The notes under the pieces: model-generated
Seen by the model: only the letters and a program-made list of their open reading frames with translations
Told to the model about the DNA's origin: nothing
Database searches by the model: none
Made by a program: the position numbers and the translations under genes
Part shown: in pieces, positions 34,091 through 41,876 of the stretch
Layout: every line of letters starts with the position of its first letter
How positions within the stretch are numbered: the stretch's first letter is position 1
Assembly: GCA_003480725.1 (NCBI GenBank)
Contig: QUJQ01000001.1
Coordinates: forward strand, 310,001 to 374,000
Origin: Clostridiaceae bacterium AM27-36LB
GTDB lineage: Bacteria; Bacillota; Clostridia; Lachnospirales; Lachnospiraceae
Direction: 5' to 3'
DNA length: 64,000 bases

Positions 34091-34120
34091 GGCACAAAAA
34101 TACAAAGGGGAAGAGAAGAT

Positions 34121-34876
34121 ATGGTATCATTTATCGGAGCAGGCCCGGGTGACCCGGAGCTTTTGACAATCAAAGGGAAGAAGATCATTGACAGCGCAGA
34201 TGTGATCATTTATGCAGGATCTTTGGTGAATCCGCAGGTTCTGGCTGGAGCAAAAGAGGGAGCAGTGATCTATAACAGCGCTACCATGCATCTGGATGAA
34301 GTGATTGATGTAATGAAAGATGCGGAAAGCAAAGGTCTGAAAGTAGCCAGAGTCCATACGGGTGATCCGGCGATCTATGGAGCGCACAGAGAGCAGATGG
34401 ACAGACTGGATGAGCTGGGTATCGAATATGAAGTAATTCCTGGTGTCAGCTCTTTCCTGGCAACTGCAGCAGCATTGAAGAAAGAGTACACACTTCCGGG
34501 CGTGAGCCAGACTGTGATCCTGACCCGTATGGAAGGCCGTACGCCTATGCCGCCGAAGGAGAAACTGATCGATCTGGCACAGCACAATGCGACCATGATC
34601 ATTTTCTTAAGTGTAGGTATGCTGGATGAGATGTCTGCGATCCTTCGTCAGGCATACCGGCCGACTACACCGGTAGCTGTGGTATATAAAGCAAGCTGGG
34701 AAGATCAGAAGATCGTAGTCGGAGATCTGACCAATATTGCAGAGCGCGTGAAAGCGGCTGGTATCCATAAGACTGCACTGACAGTTGTGGGAGATTTCTT
34801 AGGGGATGAGTACGAGCTGTCCAAGCTGTATGATAAGACCTTTACAACAGAATTCCGTAAAGGAGTGACAGACTAA
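34121..34876 (+). CDS. cbiF: Precorrin-4 C11-methyltransferase (CobM/CbiF)
   Basis: 251 residues. Tetrapyrrole methylase motifs FIGAGPGDPELLTIKG, YAGSLVNPQVL, ARVHTGDPAIYGA, EVIPGVSSFLATAAAL and TRMEGRTPMP are those of the C-11 methylation step. It is the first gene of the tetrapyrrole block, 30 bp after smpB, and overlaps hemA by one base. Confidence 0.93.
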   Translation: MVSFIGAGPGDPELLTIKGKKIIDSADVIIYAGSLVNPQVLAGAKEGAVIYNSATMHLDEVIDVMKDAESKGLKVARVHTGDPAIYGAHREQMDRLDELGIEYEVIPGVSSFLATAAALKKEYTLPGVSQTVILTRMEGRTPMPPKEKLIDLAQHNATMIIFLSVGMLDEMSAILRQAYRPTTPVAVVYKASWEDQKIVVGDLTNIAERVKAAGIHKTALTVVGDFLGDEYELSKLYDKTFTTEFRKGVTD

Positions 34877-36057
34877 TGGATATCTCGCTGATCAGCATCA
34901 GTCACAAGAATGCTCCGCTGGAAGTGCGGGCTCGTTTTGCATTTCCGGTGGAAGCGCAGGAGGAACTGATGCGGCAGGTAATTGCGCGGAATATAGCGGA
35001 GGAGTGCGTATTTATCAGTACCTGTAACCGTACCGAGATTTATACCTATCATGCCTGTCCGGGCAGCAATTTTACAAAGATGCAGGCATTGCTCTTTGAA
35101 TTTGCCGGAATTCAGGTGGAGGAAGAGATGGGCGACTATGTCCGTATGTATCAGGGAAGCAAAGCCATTAAGCATCTGTTCCACGTGGCAGCAGGACTGG
35201 ATTCCATGGTGATGGGAGAAGACCAGATCCTGGGACAGGTAAAGCGTGCTCATGAGCAGGCGCATCAGATCGGAACCTGTGGGGTATATCTTAACACTCT
35301 GTTCCGTTATGCAGTGACTGCAGCAAAGAAAGTAAAGACAGAGACAGATCTGTCCAGAACAACGGTATCCATGGCTACCATGGCTATCAAAGCAGCTGAG
35401 CAGGGCTTGGGGACACTTCACGGAAAGAAAGTTATGCTGATCGGTGCATCCGGCAAGATCGGCGGTGTCGTACTGAAGAATCTGCAGTGCATTGAAGGTG
35501 CAAAAGTCTGTATTACGTCCAGAAATATGAGTCAGGCTAAGGAAGATCATCATCATCGGATCACATATCAGGTCATGGAGTATGACAATCGTTATGAGCT
35601 GATGGATGAGATGGATGTGATCATATCAGCTACTGCAAGTCCTCATTATACAGTGACTTATGGAAAGCTTTCCAAAGTTCTGAAGACAGAGAAGCCTCGT
35701 GTACTCATTGACCTGGCAGTGCCCATTGATATTGAGGCCAAGGTGGAACAGATCCCTGGAGTAAAGCGTTTTGACGTAGATGATTTCCAGGAGCTGGCAA
35801 GAGTTAACAATGAAAAGAAACAGCATGAAGTCCAGGCAGCAGATCAGATCCTGGCTGAGATCCAGAAGGATTTTGAACGCTGGATGGTATTCCAGTTATC
35901 CCTGCCGAAGATCGAGCAGTTGAAGAAACGGATGCTGGAAGAGGCAGAGAAAAAAGGATTTGAGAGAGCCATCGACAAGATGCTTTATAAACTGAGAGAT
36001 CATTCAGAGCCATCAGAGCTCTACGCATTTTTCAGTCATATGGAGGAGAACGACTAA
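34876..36057 (+). CDS. hemA: Glutamyl-tRNA reductase
   Basis: 393 residues. Catalytic cysteine in ISTCNRTEIY (about residue 50), the conserved FHVAAGLDSMVMGEDQILGQVK segment (about 97-118), the nucleotide-binding LIGASGKIGGVVLKNL (about 186) and a C-terminal dimerisation domain. It makes glutamate semialdehyde from Glu-tRNA, the first committed step to uroporphyrinogen, corrins and siroheme. Its position between two cobalamin methylases shows that the operon feeds precursor directly into corrin synthesis. Confidence 0.93.
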   Translation: MDISLISISHKNAPLEVRARFAFPVEAQEELMRQVIARNIAEECVFISTCNRTEIYTYHACPGSNFTKMQALLFEFAGIQVEEEMGDYVRMYQGSKAIKHLFHVAAGLDSMVMGEDQILGQVKRAHEQAHQIGTCGVYLNTLFRYAVTAAKKVKTETDLSRTTVSMATMAIKAAEQGLGTLHGKKVMLIGASGKIGGVVLKNLQCIEGAKVCITSRNMSQAKEDHHHRITYQVMEYDNRYELMDEMDVIISATASPHYTVTYGKLSKVLKTEKPRVLIDLAVPIDIEAKVEQIPGVKRFDVDDFQELARVNNEKKQHEVQAADQILAEIQKDFERWMVFQLSLPKIEQLKKRMLEEAEKKGFERAIDKMLYKLRDHSEPSELYAFFSHMEEND

Positions 36058-36788
36058 TGGGTAAATTATATGTAGTGGGCTTTGGCCCGGGCGGATATGA
36101 GCATATGACCGCAAAATGTATTGACGTGATCAAAAATGCAGATGTAGTGACCGGTTATACCACCTATGTTAATATTTTAAAAGAGTATTTTCCGGATAAG
36201 AATTATATTGCCACTCCGATGATGCAGGAAGTCAAACGCTGTGAGATGGCAGTGGAAGAGGCGATGAAGGATCAGACAGTTGCCATGGTATCCAGTGGTG
36301 ACAGTGGTATCTATGGTATGGCAGGTATCATTTATCAGGTGGCAGAGGAAAAAGGTGCACAGATCGAGATCGAGACTGTTCCGGGTGTGACAGCAGCCAG
36401 TGCAGCAGCATCTGTGCTGGGAGCACCATTGATGCATGATTTTGCAGTGATCAGCTTAAGTGATCTGATGACTCCTCTGGATCTGATCATGAAACGTGTG
36501 GATTGTGCAGGGCAGGGAGACCTGATCGTATGTCTTTACAATCCGAAGAGTAAGAAACGTGTAGACTACGTGGAAAAAGCAGCTGATATTCTGATGAAAT
36601 ACAGAAAGACAGAGACTCCGGTGGGCATTGTCCGCAATGCAGGAAGAAAAGATGAGAGTCACTGTATTACCACACTGGGGGCATTGAAGGATGCTGATAT
36701 CGATATGTTCAGCGTTGTGATCATTGGTAATTCCCAGACTTATGAGAAAAACGGAAGAATGATCACACCGAGAGGCTATCGGTTATAA
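36057..36788 (+). CDS. cbiH: Precorrin-3B C17-methyltransferase (CobJ/CbiH)
   Basis: 243 residues. KLYVVGFGPGGYEHMTAKC at the N-terminus, VTGYTTYVNILKEYF, VSSGDSGIYGMAG, ETVPGVTAASAAASVLGAPLMHDFAVISLSDLMTP and VGIVRNAGR are diagnostic of the ring-contraction methylase. It overlaps hemA by one base. Confidence 0.94.
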   Translation: MGKLYVVGFGPGGYEHMTAKCIDVIKNADVVTGYTTYVNILKEYFPDKNYIATPMMQEVKRCEMAVEEAMKDQTVAMVSSGDSGIYGMAGIIYQVAEEKGAQIEIETVPGVTAASAAASVLGAPLMHDFAVISLSDLMTPLDLIMKRVDCAGQGDLIVCLYNPKSKKRVDYVEKAADILMKYRKTETPVGIVRNAGRKDESHCITTLGALKDADIDMFSVVIIGNSQTYEKNGRMITPRGYRL

Positions 36789-36802
36789 AGGAGAGGCATC
36801 AG

Positions 36803-39202
36803 ATGCAGAAAACGATCAGGATCGGCACCAGAAAGAGTAAACTGGCTCTGGTGCAGACCCATATGGTAGAAAAAATGATATTGGAGGCATTTCCGGATCT
36901 GAAGATTGAGATCTGTGAAATGTCTACGAAAGGGGACGAGCTTTTAGACCGCTCGCTCCTTTCTTTTGGAGGAAAGGGAGTATTCACCCAGGAACTGGAA
37001 GCAGCTCTGCTGCAGGGACAGATCGATCTGGCTGTACACAGTGCCAAAGATATGCCAATGGAATTCCCGGAGGGTCTTGGTATTGGTGCAGTCCTGAGAC
37101 GTGGTCCGGTGGAAGATGTGATCGTGACTAAAGACGGTACTTTATTAAAAGATTTGAAACCGGGCAGTGTGGTAGGTACCGGAAGTCTTAGAAGAGAGCT
37201 GCAGATCAAAAAGATCAATCCGCTGATTCGGGTAAAACTGATCCGCGGAAATGTGCAGACAAGACTTCGGAAGCTGGAAGAAGGACAGTACGATGCCATT
37301 GTGCTGGCGGCAGCAGGTCTTGACCGGTTGGAATTGTCTGATGAAAATCAGTGGAAATTTGAGCATTTATCTTCAGAAGTCTGTCTTCCGGCAGCTGGTC
37401 AGGCAATCCTGGCAGTGGAGAGCCGCAATGGAGATTTAAGAGAGGTTCTTAACGCAATCCATGACAAATGTGCCTGGGTAGAACTGTGTGCAGAGAGAGC
37501 CTTCTTAAAAGCCATCGGCGGAAGCTGTAATGCACCGGCAGCAGGTCTGGCACATCTGGATGAAAATGGAGTGCTTCAGATGGATGCCCTGTTTGCACCG
37601 GATCAGAAGCATTACCGGAGAGTCAGCGGAACTCTTGAGACTGGATTTGACGGAAACAAAGGCGTCCGTCTTGGTGAAGAACTGGCAGAGAAGCTTATGC
37701 AGGGAAAGGTCTGGCTGGTAGGCGCAGGCCCTGGGAATATGGATCTGGTCACACAGAAATGTCTCAGATGCATCCGTCAGGCAGATGTGATCATCTACGA
37801 CAGCCTGGCAACAGATTCTCTTCTCAATGAAGCACGTATGGACGCAGAACTGATTTACGCTGGAAAACGGGCGGATCATCATCATCTGCGTCAGTGGGAG
37901 ACCAATGCGCTGCTCATCGAAAAGGCGAAGGAAGGAAAAAATGTGGTCCGTCTGAAAGGCGGCGATCCGTTTATCTTCGGAAGAGGTGGCGAAGAAGCAC
38001 AGGAGTTACGGGCTGCAGGCATCGAATATGAGATCGTGTGCGGGGTATCTTCCTGCTATGGAGCACCGGCTTATGCAGGAATCCCGGTGACTCACAGGGA
38101 TCATGCATCCTCTTTCCATGTGATCACCGGTCATGAGGGAAACCACAAATCCGGAACTGTTCTGGATTATGCAACGCTGGCAAAGGAAGAAGGAACCCTG
38201 GTATTTCTGATGGGACTGAAAAACCTGCCATCCATTGCATCCAATCTGATTGCCAATGGCAAGGATCCGAAGACACCAGCTGCAGTGATCCAGGAAGGAA
38301 CGACCGCCAGACAGAGGGTGGTGACAGGAACACTGGAACGAATCGCCGAGATTGCAGAGGAAGAGCAGATCAAGACTCCGGCAATCACGGTAGTCGGTGA
38401 TGTGGTAACTCTGCAAAAAGAAATTAAATGGGTCGACAGCAAGCCTCTTTACGGAACCCGTGTGCTGGTGACAGCCACAGAGCAGATGAGCAGACATCTG
38501 TGTGAAGTGTTGGAAGAGGAAGGCGCAGAGGCTGTCGCATTCAGTCTTATTGAGACAGAGCCGTTACATACAGAAGCTATTGAAAAGATGGCAGGAGAGA
38601 TTGAATCTTATAGTTGGATCGTACTGACCAGCAACAACGGTGTTCGTATTTTCTTTGATACGTTGAGAAAGCAGGGAAAGGATGTACGAAGCCTTGCTGA
38701 CTTGAAGTTTGCAGTGATCGGTGCAGCCACAAAAGAAGAACTGGAGAAACATGGAATCTTTGCAGACTTTGTTCCTTCCAGATACAGCAGCCGTGAACTG
38801 GCGGCAGAGTGGATCCCGACTCTTCGATCAGACGAGAAAGTGCTTCTGGCAAGAGCAGAAGAAGCATCCGAAGAATTGTCTGATGCATTGAAAGAGGCAG
38901 GCATCGATTATGAAGATGTGGCGTTATATCATACAGCTGTGGATCAACGAAAGAGCGAAGAGCTGAATCGAATCCTGCCACAGGTAGATTACGTGACTTT
39001 GTGCAGTGCATCTGCAGTGCGTGCTTATGTGTCCATGCTGGATGAAGCAGGAAGGCAGTCAGATCCAAGGATCATCTGTATCGGACCGGTCACAGAGCGG
39101 GCAGCAAGGGCAGCTGGACTTGCAGTACATCAGTCTGCAGTTGTCTATACAGCAGAAGGCATCAAAGATGTGCTTCTCTATGATAAGAGAGTGGTAAAAT
39201 AA
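36803..39202 (+). CDS. hemC-cobA-hemD: Triple fusion: porphobilinogen deaminase, uroporphyrinogen-III C-methyltransferase, uroporphyrinogen-III synthase
   Basis: 799 residues. Residues 1 to about 300 are HemC (RIGTRKSKLALVQT, AVHSAKDMP, GTGSLRR, and the dipyrromethane cofactor cysteine in IGGSCNAPAAG). About 301-545 is a SUMT/CobA methylase (VWLVGAGPGNMDLVTQK, VVRLKGGDPFIFGRGGEEA, ITGHEG). About 550-799 is HemD (GTRVLVTATEQMS, VLTSNNGVRIFF, CSASAVRAY). One protein would take porphobilinogen to uroporphyrinogen III and on to precorrin-2. CobA-HemD fusions are common in Clostridia; the added HemC is rarer. No internal stop or frameshift. Confidence 0.95.
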   Translation: MQKTIRIGTRKSKLALVQTHMVEKMILEAFPDLKIEICEMSTKGDELLDRSLLSFGGKGVFTQELEAALLQGQIDLAVHSAKDMPMEFPEGLGIGAVLRRGPVEDVIVTKDGTLLKDLKPGSVVGTGSLRRELQIKKINPLIRVKLIRGNVQTRLRKLEEGQYDAIVLAAAGLDRLELSDENQWKFEHLSSEVCLPAAGQAILAVESRNGDLREVLNAIHDKCAWVELCAERAFLKAIGGSCNAPAAGLAHLDENGVLQMDALFAPDQKHYRRVSGTLETGFDGNKGVRLGEELAEKLMQGKVWLVGAGPGNMDLVTQKCLRCIRQADVIIYDSLATDSLLNEARMDAELIYAGKRADHHHLRQWETNALLIEKAKEGKNVVRLKGGDPFIFGRGGEEAQELRAAGIEYEIVCGVSSCYGAPAYAGIPVTHRDHASSFHVITGHEGNHKSGTVLDYATLAKEEGTLVFLMGLKNLPSIASNLIANGKDPKTPAAVIQEGTTARQRVVTGTLERIAEIAEEEQIKTPAITVVGDVVTLQKEIKWVDSKPLYGTRVLVTATEQMSRHLCEVLEEEGAEAVAFSLIETEPLHTEAIEKMAGEIESYSWIVLTSNNGVRIFFDTLRKQGKDVRSLADLKFAVIGAATKEELEKHGIFADFVPSRYSSRELAAEWIPTLRSDEKVLLARAEEASEELSDALKEAGIDYEDVALYHTAVDQRKSEELNRILPQVDYVTLCSASAVRAYVSMLDEAGRQSDPRIICIGPVTERAARAAGLAVHQSAVVYTAEGIKDVLLYDKRVVK

Positions 39203-39253
39203 AGCGTTCCTCGGGAATGCATGTAAAAATACAGGAGCAGAAAGGAGCCGGGC

Positions 39254-40324
39254 ATGGCAATACACGGCGGAGATATCTACGGAACAGACATTCAGAAGAC
39301 AGTGGAAGAGGGAAAAGAGATTCTTGATTTTTCTGCTAATATCAATCCGTTGGGAATGCCGGAGTCGGTACGACAGGCAGTCATGATGAGTCTGTCGGCG
39401 GCAGAACACTACCCGGATCCGGAATGCAGAAAGTTAAAACAAGCGCTGGTCAGACACCACGGAATAAAGACAGAAAGCCTGATCTGCGGCAATGGCGGGG
39501 CAGAACTGATCTATCGACTGGCCTATGCGCTGCGACCGAAGAAAGCACTTCTGACAGCCCCTACCTTTGCAGAATATGAGGAAGCACTTCGACAGACAGA
39601 TACGGAATGCATTTTTTATGAGATGCAGCCGGATCTTCAGATCCGGGAAGATATTCTGGATGAGATGGACAGTTCACTGGATGTGATGTTTGTCTGTAAT
39701 CCCAATAACCCCACAGGAATACTTACTCCCAGATCATTGTTGGAACAGATCCTGAAAAAAGCAGAAGTCTGCGGTATTCTTCTGGTATTGGATGAGTGCT
39801 TTCTGGATTTTACGGATCAGGAGTCCAAGTCTTTGATTCCACAGGCGGTAAAGAGCCAGCATCTCTTTATCTTAAAATCTTTTACCAAAATGTATGCCAT
39901 TCCGGGTATCCGTCTTGGATATGGAATCAGCGGAAACAAAGAACTTATAGAGAAGATGGAGAAAAGTGGTCCCTGCTGGAATGTAAGCGTTCTTGCATCA
40001 GAAGCAGGAATCGCAGCTTTACAGGAAGTGGAGTATTGTGAGCAGGCTCGCCGTCTGATCTGCAGAGAACGTGAAAAATTGAAAGAAGGACTTAAAATCT
40101 TTGGCTTTCAGGTCTGGAATGGACAGGCTGATTACTTATTTTTCCAGACTCCCGGTATCACTGATCTTTATGAACGGTTGCTGCCGTATGGAATCCTGAT
40201 CCGTCGATGCAGTAATTACAGGGGACTTGATAAGACACATTACCGTATTGCTGTGAAATCTCCGGAAGCCAATGAAAAACTGCTGGAAGTCCTGCGAAAA
40301 GTATTGACAGAATTCTATTCTTGA
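39254..40324 (+). CDS. cobD: Threonine-phosphate decarboxylase CobD
   Basis: 356 residues. A class I/II aminotransferase fold: HGGDIYG at the N-terminus, DFSANINPLG, NGGAELIYRL, FVCNPNNPTG (about 150), the PLP lysine in LKSFTKMYAIPGIRLGYG (about 213). It makes (R)-1-aminopropan-2-ol phosphate, the linker of the lower-ligand loop of cobalamin. It starts 51 bp after the fusion gene and belongs to the same operon. Confidence 0.93.
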   Translation: MAIHGGDIYGTDIQKTVEEGKEILDFSANINPLGMPESVRQAVMMSLSAAEHYPDPECRKLKQALVRHHGIKTESLICGNGGAELIYRLAYALRPKKALLTAPTFAEYEEALRQTDTECIFYEMQPDLQIREDILDEMDSSLDVMFVCNPNNPTGILTPRSLLEQILKKAEVCGILLVLDECFLDFTDQESKSLIPQAVKSQHLFILKSFTKMYAIPGIRLGYGISGNKELIEKMEKSGPCWNVSVLASEAGIAALQEVEYCEQARRLICREREKLKEGLKIFGFQVWNGQADYLFFQTPGITDLYERLLPYGILIRRCSNYRGLDKTHYRIAVKSPEANEKLLEVLRKVLTEFYS

Positions 40325-40352
40325 AAAGGTGACAGAAGTAAGAGGTGCAGCT

Positions 40353-41048
40353 ATGAAGATTCAGATATTACAGATGATAGAGGGAGCCAGAAAGGCGAGA
40401 GGTCTGACCGTTGTGATTGATGTATTTCGTGCATTTTCACTGGAATGCTATCTGATGGCAAAGCATCCATCCAGACTTTGCCCTGTGGGAGCAGAACAGA
40501 CAGCCCGTGATCTGAAGATGCGGTATCCAGAGGCGGTATTGATCGGAGAACGTCATGGAGTGATTCTTCCAGGATTCGAGTATGGCAATTCACCGTCCCA
40601 GACTGAAGCGGCAGAACTGGAAGGGAAAATGCTGATTCACACCACCAGTGCCGGAACACAGGGAATCGTGAATGCATCAGGAGCGACAGAGATCCTGACG
40701 GGAAGTCTGGTGAATGCGGCAGCCATCGCACGCTATATCAAAGCATCTGATGCAGAAGAAGTGTCACTGGTTGCCATGGGCTGGGAAGGTAAAGAGGAGG
40801 CACCGGAAGATGTACTGTGTGCCAGATATATCAAAAGTCTTCTGGAAGGGACCTCTATGGATATGGAAAAGGAACTGAGCATGCTTAGGGAGACGCCGTC
40901 AGGGGCGAAATTCTTTAAGTCTGAAACGCAGGATGTATTTCCAGAAGGGGACTACTGGATGTGTACCGATGTGGATCGGTTTGATTTTGTACTGAAAGTC
41001 AGCCAGCTTGAAAAAGATATCTTTGAAGTAAAGAGGATCGATATATAG
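40353..41048 (+). CDS. ComB-like 2-phosphosulfolactate phosphatase family protein
   Basis: 231 residues. Family motifs are VVIDVFRAFSLECYLMA, VLIGERHGVILPGFEYGNSPSQ and LIHTTSAGTQGIVNA. ComB hydrolyses 2-phosphosulfolactate in coenzyme M synthesis, but no other CoM gene is here. Placed directly behind cobD and before the operon terminator, it may act on a phosphorylated cobalamin intermediate instead; that is speculation. The start at 40353 follows GAGGTG at 6 bp; a start at 40329 is less likely. Confidence 0.82.
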   Translation: MKIQILQMIEGARKARGLTVVIDVFRAFSLECYLMAKHPSRLCPVGAEQTARDLKMRYPEAVLIGERHGVILPGFEYGNSPSQTEAAELEGKMLIHTTSAGTQGIVNASGATEILTGSLVNAAAIARYIKASDAEEVSLVAMGWEGKEEAPEDVLCARYIKSLLEGTSMDMEKELSMLRETPSGAKFFKSETQDVFPEGDYWMCTDVDRFDFVLKVSQLEKDIFEVKRIDI

Positions 41049-41058
41049 GAATATGTGA

Positions 41059-41107
41059 AAATGCAGGTATTCTTCAGAATTTCTTTAGAAATACCTGCAT
41101 TTGTTTT
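41059..41107 (+). terminator. Terminator of the tetrapyrrole/cobalamin operon
   Basis: A 13-bp stem (41059-41071 with 41090-41102) and an 18-nt loop, followed by GTTTTT. It separates the cobalamin operon from the two-component system. Confidence 0.85.
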
Positions 41108-41159
41108 TAAGAAACCATCTGTATCATAGGCAGTGCAAAAGGGCAGGAGAGTGTGAAAA

Positions 41160-41876
41160 ATGGAGAAATATCATGTGTTAGTCGTAGAGGATGACAAGGA
41201 AATACGAGATGGAATTGAGATCTATCTGAAGAGTCAAGGATATGAAGTGTTCAAGGCAGCAGATGGAATCGAAGGACTGGAGATCATATACAGGGAGGAG
41301 ATCCATCTGGCAATCGTGGATGTGATGATGCCGAGAAAAGATGGAATCCAGATGGTCATGGAGATGCGGAAGGATTACGATTTCCCGGTGATCATGCTGT
41401 CGGCCAAATCAGAAGAAGTTGATAAGATCCTGGGGCTGAATATGGGAGCGGATGATTATGTGACAAAACCATTTACCCCATTGGAGCTGTTGGCCAGAGT
41501 CAATTCTCAGCTCCGACGGTACAACAGATATCTGGAAAAGCTGGCGCAGGGTGGCAAAGACGGTGAAGAAGAACAGCATATCTACCGGATTGGTGGACTG
41601 GAACTCAATGAAGAGAAAGTAGAACTTCGGGTGGATGGTGTGCCGGTGAAAGTCACTCCTATGGAATACCGGATTCTGCTTCTTTTGATGAAACATCCGG
41701 GCAGAGTATTTTCCGCAGATGAGATCTACGAACGGGTCTGGAACGAAAAAGCGGTAAATTCGGATACGATCATGGTTCATGTCCGCAATATCCGTGAAAA
41801 GATCGAGATCAATCCGAAAAATCCAAAATATTTAAAGGTGGTGTGGGGTGTTGGCTATAAAATGGAAAAACAATAG
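41160..41876 (+). CDS. OmpR-family response regulator
   Basis: 238 residues. The receiver domain has acidic pocket VVEDD, phospho-acceptor aspartate in LAIVDVMMPRKDG (about residue 54), LSAKSE and the conserved lysine in YVTKPF. The C-terminal winged helix (about 140-236) has LTP-like VTPMEYRILLLLMKHPGRVFSADEIYERVW and VMVHVRNIREKI. It controls genes together with the kinase that overlaps it. Confidence 0.93.
   Translation: MEKYHVLVVEDDKEIRDGIEIYLKSQGYEVFKAADGIEGLEIIYREEIHLAIVDVMMPRKDGIQMVMEMRKDYDFPVIMLSAKSEEVDKILGLNMGADDYVTKPFTPLELLARVNSQLRRYNRYLEKLAQGGKDGEEEQHIYRIGGLELNEEKVELRVDGVPVKVTPMEYRILLLLMKHPGRVFSADEIYERVWNEKAVNSDTIMVHVRNIREKIEINPKNPKYLKVVWGVGYKMEKQ

Noticed and set aside
34091..34120. 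tmRNA gene (ssrA) after smpB
   Set aside because: Only 30 bp separate smpB from cbiF; there is no room for an ssrA gene.
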